From contig NZ_JAJUWU010000021.1 of assembly GCF_021390325.1 (NCBI RefSeq), positions 27,700-91,699 on the forward strand: a stretch of DNA of 64,000 bases, in the 5' to 3' direction. Shown piece by piece: positions 45,002 to 52,904 of the stretch. Origin of the DNA: Jiella avicenniae (GTDB lineage: Bacteria > Pseudomonadota > Alphaproteobacteria > Rhizobiales > Rhizobiaceae). Positions within the stretch are counted from its first letter, which is position 1, and each line of letters starts with the position of its first letter. Under the pieces are notes generated by a model. It saw only the letters and a list, made by a program, of their open reading frames with translations. It did no database searches and was not told where the DNA came from. The translations under genes and the position numbers were made by a program.

Positions 45002-45031
45002 GCCCGGCGCACCCCATGCGCCGGGCTTTTT
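45002..45031 (+). terminator. Intrinsic terminator 42 bp before the endolysin gene
   Basis: GCCCGGCGCA and TGCGCCGGGC form a perfect 10-bp stem around CCCCA, followed by TTTTT (45027-45031). It terminates plus-strand transcripts arriving from 44.7 kb, so expression of the lysis genes needs read-through, antitermination or another start. Confidence 0.85.
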
Positions 45032-45073
45032 CGTGCCGGCTTCGCGCCGGTCGCTTTCGCAAGGAGACGCGCC

Positions 45074-45811
45074 ATGACATTCGAAGCCTGGCTGCAGAGC
45101 CGGCTGACGGCTCACGGATTTGCCTGCGGGCCGATCGACGGTGTCGTCGGTCCGATCACCACGGCTGCGATCCGCGCCTTCGAGGCCTCGAGAGGGCTGC
45201 CGGTCGACGGCATGGCCGACGACGCGGTCGTCACGGCGCTGCGGGAATCCTCGAGCCAGGTCGACCCGGAAACCGCCGCGGCGCTCGAAGGACGCGCCCC
45301 GGCCGAGGCGGAAATCCAGAAGATCGACCTCGCCTCGCTGAAGATCAACGCATGGCCGAGGCAGAGCGGCGTGCCGGCCTTCTACGGCGCCGTCGGCACC
45401 CGCCAGACCCGGGTCGACGTGCCGTTCGACTTCTTCCTGTCCTCGGCGAAGACGACGCGGGTGAAGACGATCACGCTGCACGAGAAGGTGGCGGCCTCGG
45501 CGAGCCGGGTCCTGCAGACGATCGCCGCGACCTATTCGGCGGCCGAGCGCAAGGCGCTGGGGCTCGACCTGTTCGGCGGATCGCTCGCCGTCAGGAGGAT
45601 GCGCGGCGGCTCCTCCTGGTCGATGCACAGCTGGGGCATCGCCATCGACTTCGATCCCGAACGCAATCAGTTGAAATGGGGCGCGCCGAAGGCCCGGTTG
45701 TCCCATGACGACGCGCTACCGTTCTGGAGAGCGTGGGAGGCGGAGGGTTGGCTCTCGCTTGGGCGGGCGCGGAACTACGACTTCATGCACGTCCAGGCCG
45801 CAAGGCTCTGA
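45074..45811 (+). CDS. Endolysin-like M15 peptidase with N-terminal peptidoglycan-binding domain
   Basis: A 245-residue protein. Residues about 1-60 form a PG-binding-1 domain (FACGPIDGVVGPITTAAIRA, GLPVDGMADDAVVTALRESS). The C-terminal half is an M15-type L-Ala-D-Glu/D-Ala carboxypeptidase: the zinc motif SSWSMHSWGIAIDFDPERNQ (His, Asp) and the final RNYDFMHVQ (His). There is no signal peptide, so export would need a holin, as for phage endolysins; small membrane-protein genes follow. SD AAGGAG precedes ATG 45074. Confidence 0.88.
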   Translation: MTFEAWLQSRLTAHGFACGPIDGVVGPITTAAIRAFEASRGLPVDGMADDAVVTALRESSSQVDPETAAALEGRAPAEAEIQKIDLASLKINAWPRQSGVPAFYGAVGTRQTRVDVPFDFFLSSAKTTRVKTITLHEKVAASASRVLQTIAATYSAAERKALGLDLFGGSLAVRRMRGGSSWSMHSWGIAIDFDPERNQLKWGAPKARLSHDDALPFWRAWEAEGWLSLGRARNYDFMHVQAARL

Positions 45812-45927
45812 CGCCGAGCGCCTACGTCGGGCGTCGGCGGCCGGCCCGGCCCGATACGGGCTGCCGAGGGCAAGAGCCGCGCCGGCCGGAGCAGCCGGGT
45901 TTTCAACATCCACCAGGGAGAACCATC

Positions 45928-46137
45928 ATGAATCTCGCAAGCGTCGCCAAGGCGATCGGTGCCACCGCCGCGACCATCGCCGCCACCGGGACCACGGTCT
46001 TCGCCACGGTGCCGGAGGGCGTCGACATGCCGTGGTATGCCTGGCTGGGGCTCGGCATCTTCAACGCGCTGCTCGGCTTCGGCATCGTCTATCTGGCACC
46101 GAAGAACGCCGGCTCTACCGCCGACGCGGCGCAATGA
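45928..46137 (+). CDS. Small membrane protein, holin-like
   Basis: A 69-residue protein with two hydrophobic segments (ATAATIAATGTTVFATV and PWYAWLGLGIFNALLGFGIV) separated by a short acidic loop. This is the topology of class II holins. It follows the endolysin gene and its stop overlaps the next start. A holin role is inferred from size, topology and context. Confidence 0.65.
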   Translation: MNLASVAKAIGATAATIAATGTTVFATVPEGVDMPWYAWLGLGIFNALLGFGIVYLAPKNAGSTADAAQ

Positions 46138-46562
46138 TCCTCGTCCACATCCGCAAGAAGGCGAGGCAGCGGGCGGCGGAGTGGTTCTGCGCCCTCAACC
46201 TCGTCCTCTTCGGCCTGACGCTGCTGTCACCGGGCGCGACCTTCGAACTCAAGGCTTACGCCGCCTTCCGGGCGGTGTTCGGCGAGGCCGCGACGGGCGG
46301 GTTGACGCTCGTCGTCGGCCTCGTCTGGTCGGCCGGGCTCGTCGTCAACGGCGTGAAACGGCAGCTCACCTCCACGGTTCGGGCGACCTGCTGCTTTGCC
46401 GGCGTGATCGTCTACGCGCTGATCACCTTCGCTTATGTCATCGGGTCCGTGCGGGCGGGCGTCCTCGTGCCCAATGTCGGCGGCAACGCCGCCATCACGG
46501 TTCTGGCGCTCTTCTGTCTCTACTGGATCGGCGAGGAAAAGGGGTGTCGCACCGATGGTTGA
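46134..46562 (+). CDS. Membrane protein of the lysis cassette (four-helix)
   Basis: A 142-residue membrane protein with about four helices: WFCALNLVLFGLTLLS, GGLTLVVGLVWSAGLVV, FAGVIVYALITFAYVIG and GGNAAITVLALFCLYWI. A basic N-terminus (HIRKKARQRAAEW) suggests a cytoplasmic start. It overlaps both neighbours by a few bases. Similar four-helix proteins occur in phage lysis modules, but the family is not certain. Confidence 0.65.
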   Translation: MILVHIRKKARQRAAEWFCALNLVLFGLTLLSPGATFELKAYAAFRAVFGEAATGGLTLVVGLVWSAGLVVNGVKRQLTSTVRATCCFAGVIVYALITFAYVIGSVRAGVLVPNVGGNAAITVLALFCLYWIGEEKGCRTDG

Positions 46563-46926
46563 CGCAAACTCCCTGCCGGAATGGGTCCTGTGGGTCGGCG
46601 GGATCGTCGGCGTCGCGGTTTCGACCGTCGTCCTGAAACTGGGGCTGAAGAGCGGGGAAGCGACCGGCGAGAAGGTCGAAACCGCCCGGCTCGACGCCGC
46701 GCTCGTCGACAGCGTCTCGGTCAAGCATCTGGCCGGCTCGGTGGAGGGGCTGTCGTCGACCATGCGCGAACTCGACGCGCGGGTCGGCGAGCGGGCGCGG
46801 GAGATCGGCCATCAGGGCGCCCAGCAGAGCGAGGCGCTGAGCGAGATGATGCGCGATCTCGCCCGCGAGGTGCAGGAATTGCGGCTCGAGCTTCGCCAGA
46901 TCCGGGCGGAACTCAGCCGTGGATGA
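46555..46926 (+). CDS. Membrane-anchored coiled-coil protein of the lysis cassette (spanin-like candidate)
   Basis: A 123-residue protein with one N-terminal transmembrane helix (WVLWVGGIVGVAVSTVVLKL) and a long amphipathic helical region ending in MRDLAREVQELRLELRQIRA, probably a coiled coil. The layout is that of an i-spanin, although no outer-membrane partner gene is visible. Its start overlaps the preceding gene, so the endolysin, holin-like, four-helix and coiled-coil genes form one operon. Confidence 0.65.
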   Translation: MVDANSLPEWVLWVGGIVGVAVSTVVLKLGLKSGEATGEKVETARLDAALVDSVSVKHLAGSVEGLSSTMRELDARVGERAREIGHQGAQQSEALSEMMRDLAREVQELRLELRQIRAELSRG

Positions 46927-47042
46927 CGGCCGAGGCCAGTGGAGGAGAGGCCGGGCGGGGCGAATTCCGCTTCAAAATGCGGCGATCTTTCCTTATGTCA
47001 GGGACCACCGCCCAACCGGGCCGACGAGCGAGGAAACACGCC

Positions 47043-47360
47043 ATGTCTCTCAACGATCGCGGACAAGATTTCGAAGCCCGCTACGCGCACGATCAGGAAC
47101 TGAGATTTCGCATCGAGGCGCGCCGCAACAAGCTGACCGGGCTCTGGGCCGCAGAAAAGATGGGTCTGTCCGGCGAAGAGGCGGATCGCTACGCCCAGGA
47201 CGTCGTCGCCATTGCCTTCCAGACACCCGGCGACGACGGAATCTTCCAGAAGATCCGGACCGATTTCGACGGGGCGAAGGTCGACCAGTCCGACCATCAG
47301 ATCCACCGCCACATGGCCGAATGCCTGGCCGAGGCCGAGAATCAGATCCGCAACGCCTGA
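47043..47360 (+). CDS. F1-ATPase zeta subunit (DUF1476)
   Basis: A 105-residue soluble protein matching the DUF1476 family: RGQDFEARYAHDQELRFRIE, NKLTGLWAAEKMGLSGEEAD and FDGAKVDQSDHQIHRHMAEC. In Paracoccus this protein is the zeta subunit, an intrinsic inhibitor that binds F1-ATPase through its N-terminus to limit ATP hydrolysis. It is found almost only in alphaproteobacteria, supporting the taxonomic placement. It is not part of the lysis operon; a 116-bp gap precedes it. Confidence 0.92.
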   Translation: MSLNDRGQDFEARYAHDQELRFRIEARRNKLTGLWAAEKMGLSGEEADRYAQDVVAIAFQTPGDDGIFQKIRTDFDGAKVDQSDHQIHRHMAECLAEAENQIRNA

Positions 47361-47414
47361 GGATCCGCCGTTGCCGGCCAAGGGCGAGAGGACACGGCCG
47401 CGAGGAGGCCGGGT

Positions 47415-47978
47415 TCAGTTCGACGGGCGCGGCAGCCGGCTCATGAAGCGGCCGAAGGTCAAAAGACCTTCCGGCCACGGGCCATGGCCGCTTTCGGCGT
47501 TGATGTGGCCGATCTCTCCCGCATCGATGAACAGGGAGCCCCAGGCGCCGGCGATGTCTTCGGCGGCCTCGAAGGACGAGAAGATGTCGTTGCGGCTGGC
47601 GACGACGAGGCTCGGGAAGGGCAACGGATCGCGCGGATAGGGGCCGAAGGTGCGCAGATGCTTCGGCCGGATCGTCTCGTCGGCGACGTCGGGTGGGGCG
47701 ACGAAGAACGCGCCGGCGACGGGCTTTTCGAACTTCGGCACTGCCTGGACAGCCGCGGCGACACCCAGCGAATGGGCGACGAGGATCACCGGCCGCGTCG
47801 ATGCGTTGACGGCGCTCGCCACCGACCGCGTCCAATCCTCGACGACGGGCTTGGACCACTCCACCTGATCGACCCGGCGCGCGGTCGAGAGCTTGCGCTC
47901 CCACCGGCTCTGCCAGTGGTCGTCGGGGGATCCCTTGTATCCGGGAATGATGAGAATGTCGGCTTCGGCGGCTCGCAT
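47415..47978 (-). CDS. RBBP9/YdeN-family alpha/beta hydrolase
   Basis: Small serine hydrolase of 187 residues. It opens with ILIIPGYKGSPDDHWQSRWE, the nucleophile elbow is VAHSLGVAAAV, and the acid and histidine appear in SRNDIFSSFEAAEDIAGAWG and the final GHINAESGHGPWPEG. All are typical of RBBP9-like proteins. It is cytoplasmic and of unknown substrate. ATG 47978 is preferred to a GTG at 47998. Confidence 0.88.
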   Translation of the reverse strand: MRAAEADILIIPGYKGSPDDHWQSRWERKLSTARRVDQVEWSKPVVEDWTRSVASAVNASTRPVILVAHSLGVAAAVQAVPKFEKPVAGAFFVAPPDVADETIRPKHLRTFGPYPRDPLPFPSLVVASRNDIFSSFEAAEDIAGAWGSLFIDAGEIGHINAESGHGPWPEGLLTFGRFMSRLPRPSN

Positions 47979-48127
47979 GGCCTCGCAAATGCGAACACTC
48001 GTCGCGGAAGTCAACCGGCAGAGCCGGCGGGCGATGGGAAGTTCACCTCCGCCGGCGTGGTCGTCGCGGTCGCACGGCACTGGCGGGCGGCGTCGGCTGC
48101 GACCGTCCCGCCGCGGCCGGCCGCCGG

Positions 48128-49057
48128 TCAGCTCGCCGGCACGAAGGCGAGTTCGAAGGTCACCGGCGAAGACGGCGTGATCGGGATGTCGCCCACCGCC
48201 GCGCTCAACTGCTTCAGCCCGTCGTCCATGCCGAAATCCGCGGTGGAGACCGTCACGGGGGAGGCGGAGGCGACCGACACGAGGGAATCGCCGAGCTTCG
48301 AGATGATGACCGGAACGGTGATGTCCTTGCTGATGCCGCGGATCGTCAGCGTCACCGGCAGGTCGTAGGTCATCCGCGCCTCGTCGAAGACGGATCCGAT
48401 CGCCTGGGGATCGATCCTGGCGGTGATCGTCGCTTCGGGAAACTGCTCGATGTCGAACAGGAGAAAGCGCATCCTGACGTCGCGGATGTCGATGCCGGTC
48501 GACACCGATTCCAGCTTGATCCTCACCTCGGCATCGCCGCTGGAGGAGATGTCACCCGAAAGCTCGCCGAACTTCTGCGTCTCGACGACGGTGCCCTTTT
48601 TGATGGTGACGAAGTTCAGCCGCGAGCGGGAATTGTCGAGTGTCCAGGTGCGGGAGAAGAACGCCTCCCTCTCTCCGATTTCCGGCGTCGCCGCCTCGCT
48701 TCGCGCCGCTTCCGGTGCGCCGCCGGTCACGGCCGCGACCTTCGTGTCGCCCGCCGACGCGTCTGTGCCGCCCGGCGCGCGCACCCAGCCGTCGACGTTG
48801 TATTTGACGTTGGCGACCGTATAGAAGCCGAGCCGATACCATTTGTGGCCGGCCGGATCGGCGGTCTCTTCCATGACGCAGGCCTGGGTCGCCTCGGGCA
48901 GGATCGCCACGGCAAGGCCGGCGCCGCTGTCCGGCTTGTCGAAGAGCTCGGTCCGTATGTCGATCGCTTCGTAGAATTCGCAGGCGGTTGCGGAACCCGC
49001 CCCGGCCAGCGCGGCGGCACAAAAGCCTGCGGCCGCCATCACGTGTCTTCGAGCCAT
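48128..49057 (-). CDS. Secreted protein with SH3-like and YceI domains
   Basis: A 309-residue exported protein with a signal peptide ending near GSATA. Residues about 25-95 form a bacterial SH3-like module (LFDKPDSGAGLAVAILPEAT, GFYTVANVKYNVDGWVRAPG). After a linker, residues about 130-305 are a YceI lipid-binding barrel (WTLDNSRSRLNFVTIKKGTV, FLLFDIEQFPEATITARIDP, LPVTLTIRGISKDITVPV). YceI proteins bind isoprenoid chains in the periplasm. It is the last gene of the envelope-protease cluster. The SH3-YceI combination is unusual. Confidence 0.85.
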   Translation of the reverse strand: MARRHVMAAAGFCAAALAGAGSATACEFYEAIDIRTELFDKPDSGAGLAVAILPEATQACVMEETADPAGHKWYRLGFYTVANVKYNVDGWVRAPGGTDASAGDTKVAAVTGGAPEAARSEAATPEIGEREAFFSRTWTLDNSRSRLNFVTIKKGTVVETQKFGELSGDISSSGDAEVRIKLESVSTGIDIRDVRMRFLLFDIEQFPEATITARIDPQAIGSVFDEARMTYDLPVTLTIRGISKDITVPVIISKLGDSLVSVASASPVTVSTADFGMDDGLKQLSAAVGDIPITPSSPVTFELAFVPAS

Positions 49058-49118
49058 TTCCTGCTCCTCTCGTCACATCGTTCCAAAGACTGCCGTCGCG
49101 CCGGGGCGCTCGCCGCCG

Positions 49119-49823
49119 TCATTGACAGCCGCTGCCGGCCCAGGTTGCGAGCGCCTTCTTGTAGGGGCCGCCATAGGGGTGCTGGATGCGGATGATGCTG
49201 GCCGGATCGGCCATGTAGGACTTGCCCTGATCGCAGAGGCGATCCTTGTTCCACTGATGGCAGGACGTGCATTGCCGCTTCCAACGCTCTTCCTTCAAGC
49301 CCTCGATCGGCGCGAACAGCGGCAGGCTGTTGGCGAGTTGTTCGAGGCTGCGCCCGCGCACCGGGAAGGGGCCGAAGGGAACGGGATCGGTGAAGTTGAG
49401 CGTGACCTGCTGATCGCTCGCCGCCTGATCGTTCGCCGCCGCCTGCCCGTCGGAAGCCGATGCAGGCTGACTCGCCTGGTCGTCGCCGGCGGTAACCGGC
49501 GTCGGGCCGTTGGCGGTGGTCTCGACCTTGGCGAGATAGCGGATCGACGTCCAGCCTTCGATCGTCTGGGTGCCGCTGCCATCGGGTCGGCTCTTGGAGA
49601 CGACGTAGCCCCAGTCCTGGCCGCTGGAGGTTTCGCTTTTCGCGATGCAGACCAGATCGTTGTAGCGCAGGACGTCGAGGATGGTGCCGAAGACGTTCGC
49701 CTCGGCCCGCATGTTCAACAGCCTGGCCTCGACGCGATAGGTATCGCAGGTCTGCGCGCTCGCCGGATGAGCGAGAAACAGCGCTCCAAGGACGGTGGCG
49801 ACGACGATGGACAAGCGTGACAT
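49119..49823 (-). CDS. Exported SH3-domain protein with a C-terminal CxxCH motif
   Basis: A 234-residue exported protein; the signal peptide ends at HPASAQ. An SH3-like domain (residues about 25-95: LLNMRAEANVFGTILDVLRY, WGYVVSKSRPDG, EGWTSIRYLAK) is followed by a Gln/Ala-rich linker and a C-terminal region with KRQCTSCHQWNKDRLCDQGK. CTSCH can bind c-type heme, and a later Met (SYMADPAS) could be axial. I do not recognise the C-terminal family. It pairs with the SH3-YceI gene downstream. Confidence 0.75.
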   Translation of the reverse strand: MSRLSIVVATVLGALFLAHPASAQTCDTYRVEARLLNMRAEANVFGTILDVLRYNDLVCIAKSETSSGQDWGYVVSKSRPDGSGTQTIEGWTSIRYLAKVETTANGPTPVTAGDDQASQPASASDGQAAANDQAASDQQVTLNFTDPVPFGPFPVRGRSLEQLANSLPLFAPIEGLKEERWKRQCTSCHQWNKDRLCDQGKSYMADPASIIRIQHPYGGPYKKALATWAGSGCQ

Positions 49824-49886
49824 GGGATTCCTCGCTGCTGTGACGCGGGGTTGAGAAACTGCGATCGGAGCCGTCTCCGACCGGAT

Positions 49887-51677
49887 TCAGCGCGCGGAGC
49901 CGGCGAGCGATCGCGCCGCGCCGGCACCGGGGGACGAGACCTGGACGAGGCCGGCGCCGCAGCCCTGCGGGCAAGCTTCGCCCGAACGGGCGAGGGCGGT
50001 GGCGACGAGCGCCCGCCGCGCCTCCTCGGCCGTCATCGCCGGTCGTGCGGCGACGAGGGTGGCGACCATTGCGCTGACCAGCGGCGCGGCCATCGAGGTG
50101 CCTTCCTTGAACTCGTAGCCGCCGGAGACGATCGACAGGATGCCGTCCGGCTGGCCGTTGCGATCGTCGTCCCGCTGCGTGTTGCCGCCGGGCGCCATGA
50201 CGTCGATGCGCGGTCCGTAGTTGGAATAGGGCGAGATCGCGCCGCGCGCATCGGAAGCGGCGACGGTGATGACGCCCGCGCAGCTTGCTGGCGACGACTG
50301 GCGCGCATCCTCGGCGCTGTTGCCGGCGGCAACGACGATCACCGCACCCGCCGCCAGCGCGTCGTCGACCGCCGCCTGATAGGCGGCCGGACAGGCGCCG
50401 GGGCCGCCGAGCGACATGTTGATCACCTTCGCCGGATTCGGGTTGTCCGGCACGCCGGGCACGGGCACGCCGGCGGCCCAGCGTAGGGCGTCGATGATGT
50501 CTGCATCGAAGCCGCCGCAGCGACCGAGGACGCGCACCGGCACGATGCGCACCGGAATGCCGGGCAGGCCGATGCCGAGCCGGTTGTCGCCTTCGACCGC
50601 TCCGGCGATGCCGGCGACGTGCGAACCGTGCCAGGTGCTGGCGGTGGCGGGAGATCCGGTGAAGCACAGGCCCGCAGTCGTCCCGTCCCCGGGGTCGGAC
50701 GGGTTTGCGTCGCGGCCGTCGCCGTCATTGGCGACGAGGTCGAGGGAGATGAAGTCGTAGCCGGGGAGGATCCTGTTTCTGGCGAGATCCTGATGGCTGG
50801 CGACGAGGCCGGTGTCGATGATCGCGACGACCGGGCCGGGATTGCCGTCCTGGCGATGCGTCGCCCTGAAGGTTCGAAAGCCCGTCCCGCCCGGGAGCCG
50901 GTCCGCGCCCGCCTGCGGCGCGTTGTCGAAGAGCTGCCATTGCAACTGCGAGAGCGGATCGTCCGAGAGGCCGGAGGGCGCTCCGATCCGGGCCGGTCCC
51001 CCGACGCGGCCCGAGCCGATGACGGCATCGATCGCTCCGACGTCGGGGCTCTGCGAGCGAAAGCCGTCGGTCGCCGGCGGGCTGTCGATGCCCAAAAGCG
51101 CATTGAAATTGTCGGCGGGGTTGGCGGCCTGGGTGGCGAAACGCATCATGTTCGGTTCGACGGAGGCCACCTGCGGCATCTGGCGAAGCGCGGCGACGAT
51201 GCCGGCTGCTTCGGGCGCAAGGTTCGCGGCGAAGTCGCCGCCGCCTGCCGGGACGGATGGGAGGGCGGTCCCGTCGCTGCGTTCGCGGCCCGATCCGGGC
51301 AGTGCGACGACGAGACTGCGGCCGCTGCCGCCGCCGGCGCTCTGGATCGCCGCGACCACCGCATCCATCGAGCCGCCGGCCGATTCGCGCTGGCGCCGTG
51401 TTGCCTCGTTCCTGAGGCTTTCGCGATTTTCGCCGCTTCTGAGGGTGACGAGGACGCGGGTTGGATCGACGAGGCGAGGCGGTGTGGTGGCGAGGGCCGG
51501 GGCGGCGGCGGGGAGGATCTGCCGGCTGGCCTCGGCGAAGCTCTCCTGGGCGTTCGCCCCGCAGATGCCCTGGCTGGCGGCGAGCGCCGCGGCGAGAAGG
51601 CCGGCGCTCTTCAGGGCGTCAGCGCCGAGGCGCCGGTCTCGAAGGGCTTTGCGATCGAACCTACGCATCTCATTCAA
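49887..51677 (-). CDS. Subtilisin-like serine protease (S8 family), exported
   Basis: A 596-residue protease. A signal-like N-terminus ends near ICGANAQ; residues about 70-180 form an inhibitor-I9-like propeptide. The catalytic triad is complete: Asp288 in VVAIIDTGLVASHQD, His350 in WHGSHVAGIAGAV and Ser528 in EGTSMAAPLVSAMVA, with oxyanion Asn453 in VVAAGNSAED. Cysteines in the catalytic domain suggest disulfides. SD GGAG precedes ATG 51677. It sits in an operon-like run with a trypsin-like protease and a caspase-family protein. Confidence 0.93.
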   Translation of the reverse strand: MNEMRRFDRKALRDRRLGADALKSAGLLAAALAASQGICGANAQESFAEASRQILPAAAPALATTPPRLVDPTRVLVTLRSGENRESLRNEATRRQRESAGGSMDAVVAAIQSAGGGSGRSLVVALPGSGRERSDGTALPSVPAGGGDFAANLAPEAAGIVAALRQMPQVASVEPNMMRFATQAANPADNFNALLGIDSPPATDGFRSQSPDVGAIDAVIGSGRVGGPARIGAPSGLSDDPLSQLQWQLFDNAPQAGADRLPGGTGFRTFRATHRQDGNPGPVVAIIDTGLVASHQDLARNRILPGYDFISLDLVANDGDGRDANPSDPGDGTTAGLCFTGSPATASTWHGSHVAGIAGAVEGDNRLGIGLPGIPVRIVPVRVLGRCGGFDADIIDALRWAAGVPVPGVPDNPNPAKVINMSLGGPGACPAAYQAAVDDALAAGAVIVVAAGNSAEDARQSSPASCAGVITVAASDARGAISPYSNYGPRIDVMAPGGNTQRDDDRNGQPDGILSIVSGGYEFKEGTSMAAPLVSAMVATLVAARPAMTAEEARRALVATALARSGEACPQGCGAGLVQVSSPGAGAARSLAGSAR

Positions 51678-51770
51678 GCTCCGAAACGTGCGGCCGAGGC
51701 GCGGAAACGAAGGACGGAAGGCGGCTCATGGGGCGGAGGCGCCCGCCGGCGGGCGGGCGCCTCGCTTTTC

Positions 51771-52799
51771 TCAGTTCTCGCGGATGCCGAGAGCCTCGAC
51801 GACGATGCCGTTCGAGCCCTCCGTCTGCGGCTCGGCGACGACGCCCATCAGTTCGAGCATCAGCCGGATGTTGCGCAGGACGCGCTGCTGGTCGGTGCGG
51901 GTCTTGTAGGAGAAGGTGATCTCCGAAAAGTCCGACTTCGAGACGTCGAGATCGAGGGCGCACTTCCAGTAGGCCATGTACTCTTCGACGGCGTTCATCT
52001 GGCGCTGCTCGAAGCCGCGGAAGGTGACGGCGAAGACGGTCGGCGGGTTGTCGCAGGCCGAGCCGCCGACGCCGTGGCTGGGCAGAGCGGCGACGTCTCC
52101 CTCGATCGAGTCGTTGACACCGGCATCGTGACCGCCGTCGGACGCATATCCGCCACTTGCGCGGCCAAGGAGCGCGGCGAGCTGGATCGCCAGCTTGTTG
52201 CCGGCGTTGCGGGCCAGCTTCTCGCCGTTCTGGGAGACGAACTCCTTGATGCAGTGCGGATCGGCCGGCGTGCCGTTCAGGCCGGCGGCGCATCCGGCGA
52301 AGGACGTGCCCTTGGTGTCGAGATCGAGGTTGTCGCCGCCGGCGAAACGGCCGCTGCGCACGTCGATGGCGCGGTAGTTCAGCGACATCTGCAGCTTGAC
52401 GATGCCGCTATAGGGGTCGGTCACCGCACGGGCGTAGATCGTGTATGGGACGACGTAGTCCATCTGCGGATTGTCGACGGACCGGACGACCGAGATCAGT
52501 TCCTCGTCGGTGCGGCGCTGGCGATCCTGCTGATAGAAGTTCAGCGTCAAAGCGGTCTCGTCGTAAACGTCGAGGCCCTGGATGCCGTACTTCTGGAGCT
52601 GTGACTGATAGGCGGGCGCATTGAGCGTCTGGTTGATCGTCGACAGCACCGCATTCTGGATGCGGTTGTTGCGCGCCAGGCTCTCGGTGTCCCAGTCCTC
52701 CTGCATGACGAGAACGTTGAGGGTGGCGGCATGGGCGGCGCCGGCCATGGTGCAAAGGCCGATCATCGCGGCGGCGGCGGTTCTTGCGAGCATCTTCAT
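51771..52799 (-). CDS. Secreted hypothetical protein
   Basis: A 342-residue exported protein with signal peptide ending at GAAHA. I do not recognise the family. It is rich in beta-type segments and Asn/Gln; features are VLVMQEDWDTESLARNNRIQ, NFYQQDRQRRTDEELISVVR and VFAVTFRGFEQRQMNAVEEY. Four or five cysteines suggest disulfides. It lies between the OmpA-domain and subtilisin genes, so a periplasmic partner of the protease system is possible. Confidence 0.75.
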   Translation of the reverse strand: MKMLARTAAAAMIGLCTMAGAAHAATLNVLVMQEDWDTESLARNNRIQNAVLSTINQTLNAPAYQSQLQKYGIQGLDVYDETALTLNFYQQDRQRRTDEELISVVRSVDNPQMDYVVPYTIYARAVTDPYSGIVKLQMSLNYRAIDVRSGRFAGGDNLDLDTKGTSFAGCAAGLNGTPADPHCIKEFVSQNGEKLARNAGNKLAIQLAALLGRASGGYASDGGHDAGVNDSIEGDVAALPSHGVGGSACDNPPTVFAVTFRGFEQRQMNAVEEYMAYWKCALDLDVSKSDFSEITFSYKTRTDQQRVLRNIRLMLELMGVVAEPQTEGSNGIVVEALGIREN

Positions 52800-52904
52800 C
52801 GGGGCTCTCCGGTTCCTTGTCACTGGTTCTGGGGGATTGGGGGATCGGTTGCTCGGCAAGGCGCCGGGCGGCTCAGTCTGACGGTGGTTCGTCGTGTCCC
52901 TCCC

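Noticed and set aside
45074..46926. A complete prophage.
   Set aside because: No capsid, portal, terminase, tail or integrase genes in the surrounding DNA; only lysis-type genes are present.
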